Shown here one piece after another: positions 50,352-58,912 of a stretch of 64,000 bases of DNA. The first letter of the stretch is position 1; every line of letters begins with the position of its first letter. Below the pieces are notes generated by a model. It saw only the letters and a list, made by a program, of their open reading frames with translations. It did no database searches and was not told the origin of the DNA. Both the position numbers and the translations under genes were made by a program. Origin of the DNA: CAYSCX01 sp964429575 (GTDB lineage: Bacteria > Desulfobacterota > Binatia > Binatales > Binataceae). The stretch covers positions 16,832 to 80,831 of the forward strand of contig CAYSCX010000012.1 of the NCBI GenBank assembly GCA_964429575.1, in the 5' to 3' direction.

Positions 50352-51451
50352 ACACGCAAGCGATACTTGCCCACGTCGCCGAAGCTGACGGCCGCGCTTG
50401 CGCGTCGCTTCTCAGTTCGCTTGCGCGCGAATGGCGCAAAGCGTCGTGGCCGGTGCGAATTTCCGTGCTGTGCCTGGTGCTCTTCTACTTTTTCGCGGCG
50501 GCATCACCGTTCGTCGCTCCCTACGACCCGACGCTTCAATATCGCGGCCTGCCGAACTGCCCACCGATGGGCATACACCTCGCGCCGCCCTCCGAGTGGT
50601 CCGAAGGGCTTCTCTACACGCATCCGATGACCAACGTCGATCCGGCGGCGCGGCGCTACGAGACCGACCGCAGCCGCCGCGTTGTCATTCACCTCTTCCA
50701 CGACGGCCATCTGTTCACGACCGCCGCGCAGGATCCGCCGTTCTTCATCTTCGGCAGCGACGCGCTCGGCCGCGATCTGTTCTCGCGCATAGTTTATGGC
50801 TCGCGCGTGAGCATGTTCGTCGGCCTTATCGGAGTCGCGATCAGTTTTGCGCTTGGCGTCGCGGTAGGCGCGCTGTCCGGCTATGTGGGCGGGCTGACCG
50901 ATAATCTCATCATGCGCTGGTGCGAGATCGAGATGTCGCTGCCGTCGTTCTACTTTCTGCTCGCGCTCGCCGCGGTAATTCCGTCCGGGATGAGTACGGT
51001 CGCGACGTTCTTCTTGATCGTCGCCATCATGAGCTTCATCAGCTGGGCCGGGCTCGCGCGCATCATCCGCGGCATGGCTGCGTCGGTGCGTTCGCGGCCG
51101 TACGTCGAGGCGGCACGGTCGCTGGGTGCCTCGCGCGCCCGGATCATCCTGCGCCACGTGGTTCCGTCGCTGTTGGGCTACGCGATCGTCGCATCGACGC
51201 TCTCGATTCCCGGCTACATCCTCGGCGAGAGCGCGCTCTCGCTGCTCGGACTCGGTATCCAGGAGCCGGCGGCAAGCTGGGGCAACCTGCTCGCGCAGGC
51301 GCAGGACGTGCAGAGCCTCGGGCGCTATCCATGGATTCTCGCGCCCGGCGTGTTCATCTTTCTCGCCGTGATGTCGTTCAACTTTCTCGGCGATCACCTG
51401 CGCGACCGGATCGATCCCTCCAGCGCGACCGCCTCGTTCGTCCCGCGCTGA
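50348..51451 (+). CDS. dppC: ABC transporter permease, DppC type
   Basis: A 367-aa permease. Compared with standard DppC (about 300 aa), it has an extended loop of some 60 residues after TM1 (CPPMGIHLAPPSEWSEGLLY to FTTAAQDPPF). FIFGSDALGRDLFSRIVYGS and the EAA loop SVRSRPYVEAARSLGASRAR are conserved. It overlaps dppB by four bases. The extra periplasmic loop is also seen in PepT/OppC-like relatives and may contact the receptor. Confidence 0.95.
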   Translation: MNTQAILAHVAEADGRACASLLSSLAREWRKASWPVRISVLCLVLFYFFAAASPFVAPYDPTLQYRGLPNCPPMGIHLAPPSEWSEGLLYTHPMTNVDPAARRYETDRSRRVVIHLFHDGHLFTTAAQDPPFFIFGSDALGRDLFSRIVYGSRVSMFVGLIGVAISFALGVAVGALSGYVGGLTDNLIMRWCEIEMSLPSFYFLLALAAVIPSGMSTVATFFLIVAIMSFISWAGLARIIRGMAASVRSRPYVEAARSLGASRARIILRHVVPSLLGYAIVASTLSIPGYILGESALSLLGLGIQEPAASWGNLLAQAQDVQSLGRYPWILAPGVFIFLAVMSFNFLGDHLRDRIDPSSATASFVPR

Positions 51452-51498
51452 GCCGCGTCGTTTTGCGCCCACCAGTCCTCTGATAACCTGAACCCACA

Positions 51499-52461
51499 GT
51501 GCAGCCGCTGCTCGAGGTCAAAGCTCTCCGCACCACGTTCTTCACTGAGCAGGGCGAAATTCGCGCCGTCGATGGCGTGAGCTTCTCGGTCGCGCCCGGC
51601 AAGTTGATGGGCCTGGTTGGTGAGTCCGGCTCGGGCAAGACCGTCTCCGTTCTCTCGATAATGCGCCTGCTTCCGGAATCAGCGCGCATCGTTGGCGGCG
51701 AGATTATTTTCGGCGGGCGCGATCTCTTGAAGATTACCGAACCCCAGATGCGCGCGATTCGCGGCGCACAAATCGCGATGATCTTCCAGGAGCCGATGAC
51801 TTCGCTGAATCCCGTTTTCACCATCGGAAGCCAGATCGGCGAGGCGATCCGGTTGCATCAGCGGACCTCGCGCGCCGAGACTCGCGCACGCACCATCGAC
51901 GCGCTGCGGCTGGTCGGCATCGCCGACCCGGAGCGCCGCATCGACGATTATCCGCACCAGTTGTCGGGCGGGATGCGCCAGCGCGTCATGATCGCGATGG
52001 CGCTTTCATGCAATCCGAAACTTCTGATCGCCGACGAGCCGACCACCGCGCTCGACGTCACCATCCAGGCGCAGATTCTCGATTTGATTCGCGACCTGCA
52101 GTCGCGGCTCGGGCTCGCCGTGATCCTCGTCACGCACGACCTCGGAATCGTCGCCGAGTACGCCGACGACGTTACGATCCTCTATTCAGCGCGCGTCATG
52201 GAGCAGGCCAGTGTAAAGGAACTGTTCAGCAACCCGCTGCATCCCTACACTTGCGGACTGCTCGCATCGATGCCCGGCGTGGACCATCAGCACCGTCACC
52301 GCCTGCAGGCGATTCCCGGCAACATCCCGAGCGCGCTCAATCCGCCGAAGGGGTGCCGATTCCATCCGCGATGCCCTCGCGCGATAGACGATTGCGTCCG
52401 CGTCGATCCCGCGCTGGAACGAAAGGCGCCCGGCCACGATGCCGCGTGCATCCGTGTCTGA
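51499..52461 (+). CDS. dppD: ABC transporter ATP-binding protein, DppD type
   Basis: A 320-aa ATPase. Walker A is GESGSGKTVS (residues 36-45), the signature LSGGMRQRVM, Walker B LLIADEPTTALD and the H-loop THDL. The C-terminal oligopeptide domain carries the Cys-rich NPPKGCRFHPRCPRAIDDC, expected for DppD/OppD with an Fe-S site. The start is GTG 51499 without a clear ribosome site; the gene stands 47 bp after dppC. Confidence 0.96.
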   Translation: MQPLLEVKALRTTFFTEQGEIRAVDGVSFSVAPGKLMGLVGESGSGKTVSVLSIMRLLPESARIVGGEIIFGGRDLLKITEPQMRAIRGAQIAMIFQEPMTSLNPVFTIGSQIGEAIRLHQRTSRAETRARTIDALRLVGIADPERRIDDYPHQLSGGMRQRVMIAMALSCNPKLLIADEPTTALDVTIQAQILDLIRDLQSRLGLAVILVTHDLGIVAEYADDVTILYSARVMEQASVKELFSNPLHPYTCGLLASMPGVDHQHRHRLQAIPGNIPSALNPPKGCRFHPRCPRAIDDCVRVDPALERKAPGHDAACIRV

Positions 52462-53479
52462 TCCCTCGATGGCTTCTGGAGCTATCGTGAAGCAGACGGC
52501 CTCGGGCGCTCCGCTGGTGCGCGTAGAAGGGCTGGTCAAGGAGTTCCCCACCGGTTCGGCCGGACTGCTGGGTCGCGCGAAGCTCACTGTCAAAGCGGTC
52601 AGCGGAATTGATCTGGAAATTCAGCCGGGCGAGACGCTCGGTTTGGTCGGCGAGTCGGGTTCGGGCAAATCAACGCTTGGCCGGCTCATCCTGAAGCTCA
52701 TCGAGCCGACCGCGGGACGCGTCTACTTCGACGGCCGCGATCTCGCCGCGATCGGCCGCGCGGAATTGCGTGCGCTCCGGCGCGAAATGCAGCTCGTCTT
52801 TCAGGATCCGTATTCGTCGCTCAACCCGCGGATGCGCGTTCGGTCAATCGTCGGCGAGGGGCTCGAGATTCACAATCTCGCGCGCGGCAGGGAGAAGATC
52901 GATCGAATCGCGCAGCTGCTCGAAATGGTTGGACTCGAGCCCGATGCGATGTCGCGCTATCCGCACGAGTTCTCCGGCGGACAACGCCAACGAATCGGAA
53001 TCGCGCGCGCGCTCGCCGTCAACCCGCGATTCCTGGTGCTCGATGAACCGGTCTCGGCGCTCGACGTGTCGATCCAGGCGCAGATCATTAATCTTCTTCA
53101 GGACCTTCAGGAGCGCCTGAAGCTCACCTACCTTTTCATCGCTCACGATCTCCGCGTCGTCGAGCACATCAGCCAGCGCGTCGCGATCATGTACTTGGGC
53201 AAGATCGTCGAGCTTGCGCCGTGCGAGGAACTCTTCGCCAATCCGAGACATCCGTACACCCGAGCGTTGCTGTCGGCTATTCCGGCCATCGACGCCGCCG
53301 GGCGGCCGGAGCGTGTCAAGCTTCCCGGCGAAATTCCAAGCCCCGTCAATCCGCCCCCGGGCTGCAGCTTCCATCCCCGCTGCTCATATGCGAAGGATGT
53401 TTGTAACAGCATCTCGCCGCCGCTTGAGACGGGCCGCGCAGGACATGCGGTGGCGTGTCACGTATTTCCCGCGCCGTGA
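52439..53479 (+). CDS. dppF: ABC transporter ATP-binding protein, DppF type
   Basis: A 346-aa ATPase. Walker A is GESGSGKST, the Q-loop FQDPYSSLNPRM, the signature FSGGQRQRIG, Walker B LVLDEPVSALD and the H-loop AHDL. The C-terminal Cys-rich PPPGCSFHPRCSYAKDVC is conserved. ATG 52439 overlaps dppD by 23 bp; ATG 52469 just past the dppD stop would also fit the family. With dppB, C and D it completes a peptide-type importer. Confidence 0.96.
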   Translation: MPRASVSDPSMASGAIVKQTASGAPLVRVEGLVKEFPTGSAGLLGRAKLTVKAVSGIDLEIQPGETLGLVGESGSGKSTLGRLILKLIEPTAGRVYFDGRDLAAIGRAELRALRREMQLVFQDPYSSLNPRMRVRSIVGEGLEIHNLARGREKIDRIAQLLEMVGLEPDAMSRYPHEFSGGQRQRIGIARALAVNPRFLVLDEPVSALDVSIQAQIINLLQDLQERLKLTYLFIAHDLRVVEHISQRVAIMYLGKIVELAPCEELFANPRHPYTRALLSAIPAIDAAGRPERVKLPGEIPSPVNPPPGCSFHPRCSYAKDVCNSISPPLETGRAGHAVACHVFPAP

Positions 53480-53958
53480 CGTTCGAAATGGCTCCTCGCG
53501 TACCCGAAGAATTCGACAACCACCGCGACGCCGACCGGCGCGTCGCGCCCGAGGCGATCGAGCTCGATCCGGGCGAGCGCTGGTTCCAAGAACGCACCCG
53601 CGTCGCGGTCGGCCGCAACGTCACCGTCGCCGGAAAGCTCATCTTTCAGGAGCCGGTGCGCATCGAGGGCCGCTTCCGCGGCGAGGTCAGCTCAACCGAG
53701 CTGGTGGTGGTCGGCGAGGACGCGACTATCGAGGGTCGTGTGCGCGCGCCGCGCCTGCTGGTTGAGGGTGAGCTGCGCGGAGACGTAGAAGGCAGCCAGC
53801 GCGTGGTGCTCGGCTCGCGCGCGAAGGTTTACGGGAATATCGAGGCCGACAATCTACGCGTGTGCGAAGGCGCGCAGGTGGACGGTCATTTGCGCGTGAC
53901 GGGCAGTCCGAAGGCGAGCGTGACGCGGCTCGCGGCTGCTACGACTGTTCGATCCTAG
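53476..53958 (+). CDS. Bactofilin (DUF583)
   Basis: A 160-aa cytoskeletal protein that self-assembles into filaments without nucleotides. The right-handed beta-helix repeats are visible: VAVGRNVTVAGKLIFQEPVR, ELVVVGEDATIEGRVRAPRL and LGSRAKVYGNIEADNLRVCE. The N-terminus is short and charged, as is usual. GTG 53476 overlaps the dppF stop as GTGA, the likely start; GTG 53455 and ATG 53488 are alternatives. Its 3' end overlaps convergent rplS by 20 bp. Placement behind a peptide importer suggests a cell-wall or shape link. Confidence 0.9.
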   Translation: MTFEMAPRVPEEFDNHRDADRRVAPEAIELDPGERWFQERTRVAVGRNVTVAGKLIFQEPVRIEGRFRGEVSSTELVVVGEDATIEGRVRAPRLLVEGELRGDVEGSQRVVLGSRAKVYGNIEADNLRVCEGAQVDGHLRVTGSPKASVTRLAAATTVRS

Positions 53959-54280
53959 CCGCTTTACCAGAGAGCTTGCGCAGGTAGTACAGCTTCGCGC
54001 GGCGCACCTTGCCGTGTGTCAGCACCTGGATCTTTTCAAGCCGCGGCGAGTGCATAGGAAAGATTCTCTCTACTCCGACGCCGTACGATACTTTGCGCAC
54101 CGTGAACGTCGCGCGGTTGCCGCCGCGATTGATCTTGATTACCACGCCCTCGAATGGCTGGATTCGTTCCTTTTCGCCCTCGACAACTTTTACTTGGAGG
54201 CGCACAGTGTCGCCGACCCGGAAGTCGGGCAGTTCGCTGCGCAAACCTCTATCTTCGAGCTTCTTGATGATGCTGTTCAT
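53939..54280 (-). CDS. rplS: 50S ribosomal protein L19
   Basis: A 113-aa protein of the 30S-50S bridge region, near-universal. DFRVGDTVRLQVKVVEGEKE, RIQPFEGVVIKINRGGNRAT and VERIFPMHSPRLEKIQVLTH are diagnostic. It normally closes the trmD operon. Here a plus-strand gene and the SPOUT gene separate it from trmD, so it needs its own promoter in the 91 bp before 54372 or within that gene. Its last 20 bp overlap the bactofilin gene tail to tail. Confidence 0.98.
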   Translation of the reverse strand: MNSIIKKLEDRGLRSELPDFRVGDTVRLQVKVVEGEKERIQPFEGVVIKINRGGNRATFTVRKVSYGVGVERIFPMHSPRLEKIQVLTHGKVRRAKLYYLRKLSGKAARIEQS

Positions 54281-54371
54281 GGGAATCCAGACCCCGCGTA
54301 GAGCCTAAGAAAATACCCAAACGCGCGCAGGGACTCAACGGGCGCATGCGCGGGGGGGTCACGAACCGAGA

Positions 54372-54857
54372 ATGGCGATTCGCACAGCCGCACAGGCGCT
54401 TGCGTTCATCGAGCGACACGGCGTTGTTCTGCAGTCCGCGCACGGCCCACTGCCGAATCTGGCGGAGGCGATCGCAGGGGAGGCGATTCGCGGCAGTTGG
54501 TGGGGCCATCCTCGCGGCAACACCATCTACATGATTCTCGATCAAGTGAGCGATTCGCCCGACGTCCTCAGCTGCAAGCTGGTCGGCGGCAGGGTGACTT
54601 TGGTGCACAGGCGGTGCTGGCCCGCGTTGGTGCGGCTCGCTGATGAAATCGGACGTGAGCGGCTGGCCGCCGTCGGCGAGGAGCACACGCCGTCAGGGTC
54701 TCATCGAAGCGTCCGCATCCCATTTCCAAAGTGGGTGCCAGACGACGTCAATCGCGCGGCCGCATCGATGTCGAAAGACGACGCGCGCGCAATTCTCGGC
54801 GATGCGCTCGCTGCGATGACTACGGCGACGCGGCGCGCGAAGCGGCGTGCGCGCTGA
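54372..54857 (+). CDS. Conserved protein of unknown function
   Basis: A 161-aa soluble protein. RTAAQALAFIERHGVVLQSA, LPNLAEAIAGEAIRGSWWGH, SDSPDVLSCKLVGGRVTLVH and RRCWPALVRLADEIG are distinctive and recur, as I recall, in acidobacterial and related genomes. No catalytic motif stands out. The WWGHP and HRRCWPAL parts might bind a ligand. It stands alone on the plus strand, splitting rplS from the trmD operon. The ATG lacks a strong ribosome site. It ends eight bases before the convergent SPOUT gene. Confidence 0.75.
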   Translation: MAIRTAAQALAFIERHGVVLQSAHGPLPNLAEAIAGEAIRGSWWGHPRGNTIYMILDQVSDSPDVLSCKLVGGRVTLVHRRCWPALVRLADEIGRERLAAVGEEHTPSGSHRSVRIPFPKWVPDDVNRAAASMSKDDARAILGDALAAMTTATRRAKRRAR

Positions 54858-54864
54858 AAGTCGA

Positions 54865-55422
54865 TCAACGGCCGCGAAGCCGGTCGAGAATAATTCCCGC
54901 CGCGCTACGGACCGACAAATGGTTGTACTCGCCGACTCCGCGAATCGGCCCCATGACGACGTCGGCGCGCTGCTGAACCTCCGGCGCCAGGCCAAATCCG
55001 GTTCCGAACAGAACCATGAGCGGCGGACCGTCCGTGCACTCGGCCATCGCGCGCACTTCCTCGGCGCTGCGGCCTCCTTCGCTCCGCGCCGACGTGTGGA
55101 CGAGCAGCGGCCGCGCGCCGCCGTCGCGTTCGGCTGCCGCAACCGCCTCATCGAGGTCGCGCATCACTTCGACGTTCTCGAGCGCTTCCTTGCGCCGCGA
55201 ATCGAACTTTCGTCCGGTGCCGATTCTCCAGTGATCGATCACGGTGCGCGCGAATTCGCGCTGTTCCGCCACCGGGTGCACGACGTACATCGCGCGAACG
55301 CCGTAGGTCCGCGATGCGCGCGCAAGGTCGTGGATGTCGAGGCTGGTCACTGCCGCCGTCACGATCTTGCCGCGGCGGTCGAGAACCGGATGGTGAATGA
55401 GCGCGATGAAGAGATCGGCCAC
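54865..55422 (-). CDS. SPOUT-type RNA methyltransferase (COG4752-like)
   Basis: A 185-aa member of the SPOUT superfamily (trefoil-knot SAM enzymes). It opens ADLFIALIHHPVLDRRGKIV, with YGVRAMYVVHPVAEQREFAR. The knot carries VLFGTGFGLAPEVQQRADVV, MGPIRGVGEYNHLSVRSAAG. The RNA target is unknown; relatives sit beside trmD in several phyla. GTG 55422 lies two bases after the trmD stop. The longer frame to 55497 runs inside trmD and is rejected. Confidence 0.87.
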   Translation of the reverse strand: MADLFIALIHHPVLDRRGKIVTAAVTSLDIHDLARASRTYGVRAMYVVHPVAEQREFARTVIDHWRIGTGRKFDSRRKEALENVEVMRDLDEAVAAAERDGGARPLLVHTSARSEGGRSAEEVRAMAECTDGPPLMVLFGTGFGLAPEVQQRADVVMGPIRGVGEYNHLSVRSAAGIILDRLRGR

Positions 55423-55424
55423 GC

Positions 55425-56111
55425 TCAGGACTTGCGCGAGGTGAGCAGGTCGGGGCGGCGGCCTGCGGTGCGCTTGCGCGCTTCGTCCTCGCGCCACTTG
55501 CGCACCTTGGCGTGGTCGCCGCTCAAGAGTACCTCGGGTACGCGCATGCCGCGGAATTCCTCGGGGCGCGTGTACTGCGGATATTCGAGCAGCGGTTCGC
55601 TGAACGATTCCTGTTCGAGAGATTCCGGATTGCCAAGCACGCCCGGCACCAGCCGCGCGACCGCCTCGATCACGACCATCGCAGCAAGCTCACCGCCCGA
55701 AAGCACATAGTCGCCGACCGAAATTTCCTGATCGACCAGCGTGCGCACGCGCTCATCGATCCCTTCGTAGCGCCCCGCGATCAGCAACAGCCCGGGTTTT
55801 CGCGCGGCGAGTTTGCGCAGCAACGGCTGATCGAGTACCTCGCCCTGCGGCGTCATTAGGACTTTCCAAAGACCGGGAATCTCCGCGCCGCATGCGTCGA
55901 TCGCTGCGGCGATTGGCTCCGGCCGCATCACCATTCCGCTCCCGCCGCCGTAAGGCGTGTCGTCCACTTGGCGATAGCTGCCGAGGCCGAATTCGCGGAG
56001 CGCGTGCGTGCAAATCGTGATCAAGCCCTGCTTGACGCCACGCCCGACGATGCCCGCCCCCAGCGGCGATTCGAACATCTCGGGGAATAGCGTGATTACG
56101 TGAAATTCCAT
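55425..56111 (-). CDS. trmD: tRNA (guanine-N1-)-methyltransferase
   Basis: Methylates G37 of tRNAs to keep reading frame. It is 228 aa. MEFHVITLFPEMFESPLGAG, DDTPYGGGSGMVMRPEPI, AGRYEGIDERV and ISVGDYVLSGGELAAMVVIE are the knot and SAM-site motifs. It is the third SPOUT-related step here, with a second SPOUT gene two bases behind it. It lies 79 bp after rimM in the conserved ffh-rpsP-khpA-rimM-trmD order. Confidence 0.98.
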   Translation of the reverse strand: MEFHVITLFPEMFESPLGAGIVGRGVKQGLITICTHALREFGLGSYRQVDDTPYGGGSGMVMRPEPIAAAIDACGAEIPGLWKVLMTPQGEVLDQPLLRKLAARKPGLLLIAGRYEGIDERVRTLVDQEISVGDYVLSGGELAAMVVIEAVARLVPGVLGNPESLEQESFSEPLLEYPQYTRPEEFRGMRVPEVLLSGDHAKVRKWREDEARKRTAGRRPDLLTSRKS

Positions 56112-56190
56112 CTACGCGGGCGCGACCGGACGCGTGTTCTCCAACTCTACCGCCGCCAGGCGGCGCGGGCGATACGCCGGCGATGCGGCG

Positions 56191-56787
56191 TCAATCGAGC
56201 AGGCCGGGCAGGGGAACGATCGTGATGCGGCGCTCATCGAGGTCCATCGATTTCACCACCTCCTCGATGACCGGAATCAGCACCTCGCGTTCGCCATCGC
56301 GCACCACCCACACATCGTTCGCTCCGGTGTTGAACACCTCGGTGATCGACCCGAGCCGCTCGCCACCGGCAATGTGCACGTCGCAGCCGAGTGCCTCGAA
56401 GTAATAGAACTCGCGCTCGGACTTGGCGGGCAGCTCCGACCTCGCGATACTGACCACCGCGCCGCGCAGCGCCTCCGACGCGTCGCGATCCGCGATGCCG
56501 TCGATCGTAATCCGCGCGAGATTTCCACTGGCGGGTTCGAACGTGGCCAACCGATGCTCGCGCGCGACGCCGCCCGATTCGATTACCACTCGCGACCCGG
56601 CCCGAAGCGTGTCTGATTCGGGGTTATCCAGACGCAGCCGTAGCGCGCCCCTGAGCCCGTGCGCGCCTGCGATCTTTCCGATGCGAACTATTGTCGAAGG
56701 CAGTGCCGCGGACTCTTCTCCACGCGGCCGCGGCAGCTCGGGACGCATCGATGCGCGCGGTGCTCGGCGACGGTCGCCTGCGGCCAT
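56191..56787 (-). CDS. rimM: Ribosome maturation factor RimM
   Basis: A 198-aa factor for 30S maturation, binding ribosomal protein S19. The N-terminal domain VRIGKIAGAHGLRGALRLRL and the PRC-like C-terminal domain EFYYFEALGCDVH...LIPVIEEVVKSMDLDERRIT are canonical. The first 30 residues are an Arg/Pro-rich extension; ATG 56748 (MRPELPRPRG) is an alternative start. It follows khpA by eight bases. Confidence 0.96.
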   Translation of the reverse strand: MAAGDRRRAPRASMRPELPRPRGEESAALPSTIVRIGKIAGAHGLRGALRLRLDNPESDTLRAGSRVVIESGGVAREHRLATFEPASGNLARITIDGIADRDASEALRGAVVSIARSELPAKSEREFYYFEALGCDVHIAGGERLGSITEVFNTGANDVWVVRDGEREVLIPVIEEVVKSMDLDERRITIVPLPGLLD

Positions 56788-56794
56788 CGCGCGC

Positions 56795-57031
56795 CTACTT
56801 GTCTTCGATGATCTCGAGGACCACCTTGCGGTTGTTGCGCGATGCGACCGCGTTCAGGATGGTGCGGATCGACTTGGCGGTGCGGCCCTGCTTGCCGATT
56901 ACCCGCCCCAGGTCTTCCTTCGCCACCCGCAGTTCGAGCACCGAGGCGGTGTCGCCCTGCGTCTCCTTGACCTCGACCGCCTCAGGATTGTTGACCAACT
57001 GCTGAGCCAGAAACTCGACGAGCGCCTTCAT
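56795..57031 (-). CDS. khpA: KH-domain RNA-binding protein KhpA
   Basis: A 78-aa single KH domain. The GxxG loop lies in LGRVIGKQGRTAKSIRTILN, followed by VVLEIIEDK. It binds RNA with KhpB and helps cell-size control in firmicutes; in other phyla its role is less clear. ATG 57031 has GGAG eight bases upstream; the ATG at 57043 does not. It lies between rpsP and rimM in the standard operon position. Confidence 0.96.
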   Translation of the reverse strand: MKALVEFLAQQLVNNPEAVEVKETQGDTASVLELRVAKEDLGRVIGKQGRTAKSIRTILNAVASRNNRKVVLEIIEDK

Positions 57032-57057
57032 GGCGGGCTCCATTGGAGCTGCTTTGG

Positions 57058-57312
57058 TCAGGCCGGCGGCGACGCGTTCGACGCCTGCTTGATCAGCTTG
57101 CGTACCGTGTCGGAAGGTTTCGCTCCGACTTTGAGCCAGTGATCGATCTGCGCCTGCTTCAACGTGATCCTCGGCGGATCGAATTTCGGGTCGTAAGTTC
57201 CGACCTGTTCGACCAGCCGGCCGTCGCGCGGTGACCGCGAGTCAGCGACCACGATGCGGTAAAACGGTTTCTTGCGGCCGCCGTGGCGGCGCAGCCTCAT
57301 CACTAGTGGCAT
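57058..57312 (-). CDS. rpsP: 30S ribosomal protein S16
   Basis: An 84-aa protein. MRLRRHGGRKKPFYRIVVAD, SRSPRDGRLVEQVGTYDPKF and WLKVGAKPSDTVRKLIKQA are typical S16. GGGAG six bases upstream of ATG 57312 fixes the start. It sits 18 bp after ffh and 26 bp before khpA in the trmD operon. Confidence 0.98.
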   Translation of the reverse strand: MPLVMRLRRHGGRKKPFYRIVVADSRSPRDGRLVEQVGTYDPKFDPPRITLKQAQIDHWLKVGAKPSDTVRKLIKQASNASPPA

Positions 57313-57330
57313 AGGTTTCTCCCTGTCATT

Positions 57331-58671
57331 CTAGCTCCCGAGTCCCAGTCCGCGCATCATGGATTTTCCGCCCCCCATGCGGGTGATTTTCTTCATCATC
57401 TTGCGCGTCTGCTCGAACTGTTTGAGGAAACGGTTGACGTCCTGTACCGCGGTGCCGCTGCCTGCGGCGATACGCACGCGCCGGCGCCCGTTGAGAATCA
57501 GGTGGTTGTGGCGTTCTTCGTTGGTCATCGAGTCGATCATCGCCTGGATACGCGCGAACTCGCGGCGCGCCTCGTCGGAGTCCGCCGCGCCTGCGATCTT
57601 CTTGAGTCCCGGAATCATTCCAAGCAGCTCTCCGAGCGACCCCATGCGGCGAATCGTCTTCAACTGCTCGGCAAAGTCCGCAATCGTGAACTCATTGCGC
57701 TTGAGCTTGCGTTCGAGCTCTTTCGCCGTGGCCTGATCGTAGCCGGCCTGCGCCTTCTCGATCAGCGTGAGCACGTCGCCCATGCCCAGGATGCGCGATG
57801 CGAGCCGGTCCGGGTGGAAGACTTCGAACGCGTCCAGCTTCTCGCCGATACCAGCGAACAAAATCGGCGCGCCGGTGACCGCGCGTACCGAAAGCGCCGC
57901 GCCGCCGCGCGCATCGCTGTCGAGCTTCGTCAAGATGACGCCGGAAAGCTTCAGCCGCTCGTGGAACCCCGCCGCGACGTTGGCCGCCTCCTGGCCGGTC
58001 ATCGCGTCGGCGACCAGTATCACGTGATGCGGCGCGACCGCGGCCTTGAGCCGCGCGAGCTCGTCCATCAGCTCTTCGTCGATCTGCAGCCGGCCGGCGG
58101 TGTCGAATAGCAGCGCGTCATGCCCGCCGGTTTCGGCCTTCATCAACGCGCGGCTTCCGATTTCGATCGGATCTTCGTCCGGCCGGCTCTCCGCGACCGC
58201 AATCCCGGCCTGCTCGCCGAGCACCCGCAATTGCTCCATCGCCGCGGGACGCCGGACGTCGGTCGAGACCATCAGCGGATGCCGCTTGCGCTCGTTCTTC
58301 AGAAATCGCGCGAGCTTCGCCACGCTGGTCGTCTTACCCGAGCCTTGCAAACCGACAACCAGAATCTTGATCGGCGGCTTCGCCTTGAGGTCGAGTTCGT
58401 GCGCCTGGCCGCCCATGGTCGCGGCAATCTCAGCCGCCACGAACTTGATGAAGTGCTGCTCCGGCGTGAGCGAGCGCAGCACCTCCTGTCCGAGCGCCTT
58501 CTGCTTTACGTGCTCGACGAACTCGCGGACGACGTTCAGATTGACGTCGGCCTCGAGCAGCGCAAGACGCACCTCGCGCAACGCCTCATCGATGTTGCCT
58601 TCGGTGATGCGTCCTTGCCCGCGGAGTTTCTTGAATATCCCTTCGAGGCGGTCGCTTAGGGCGTCGAACAT
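57331..58671 (-). CDS. ffh: Signal recognition particle protein Ffh
   Basis: A 446-aa SRP54 GTPase that delivers nascent membrane proteins to FtsY. The NG domain has GLQGSGKTTSVAKLA (107-121), DTAGR, VADAMTGQEAANVA and LTKLDSDARGGAAL. The M domain near 320-440 is Met-rich (GSLGELLGMIPGLKKI, MKKITRMGGGKSMMRGLGLG) and binds SRP RNA. It heads the operon. The 4.5S RNA gene itself is not in the window. Confidence 0.98.
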   Translation of the reverse strand: MFDALSDRLEGIFKKLRGQGRITEGNIDEALREVRLALLEADVNLNVVREFVEHVKQKALGQEVLRSLTPEQHFIKFVAAEIAATMGGQAHELDLKAKPPIKILVVGLQGSGKTTSVAKLARFLKNERKRHPLMVSTDVRRPAAMEQLRVLGEQAGIAVAESRPDEDPIEIGSRALMKAETGGHDALLFDTAGRLQIDEELMDELARLKAAVAPHHVILVADAMTGQEAANVAAGFHERLKLSGVILTKLDSDARGGAALSVRAVTGAPILFAGIGEKLDAFEVFHPDRLASRILGMGDVLTLIEKAQAGYDQATAKELERKLKRNEFTIADFAEQLKTIRRMGSLGELLGMIPGLKKIAGAADSDEARREFARIQAMIDSMTNEERHNHLILNGRRRVRIAAGSGTAVQDVNRFLKQFEQTRKMMKKITRMGGGKSMMRGLGLGS

Positions 58672-58851
58672 AAAGTGGAGCCGGGTTGAGGTCGAGATGA
58701 AGAATGACTTCGGTACTTCAGGTACAGGGAGTCTAGCAAACCGCGCAGCATAGGACAGCCGCGCAGATGGGTCAATTCGTCATATCGGCCGCGCCGCCCC
58801 GGGGTTTATCGCTGTCATTCCGAGCGCTGCGAGGAACGACATAAAACTCCA

Positions 58852-58880
58852 GCGGGACGCGCGTTGCATGCGCGTCCCGC
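58852..58880 (-). terminator. Hairpin terminator candidate for the DUF2330 transcript
   Basis: GCGGGACGCGC (58852-58862) pairs perfectly over 11 bases with GCGCGTCCCGC (58870-58880), loop GTTGCAT. Read on the minus strand it follows the DUF2330 stop (58913) and is trailed by TGGAGTTTTA, a weak T-run. Its flank 58813-58840 is a TGTCATTCCGAG dispersed repeat. Confidence 0.5.
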
Positions 58881-58912
58881 CTCACTCATACAGTCGCCGC
58901 CACCTCAACCCC

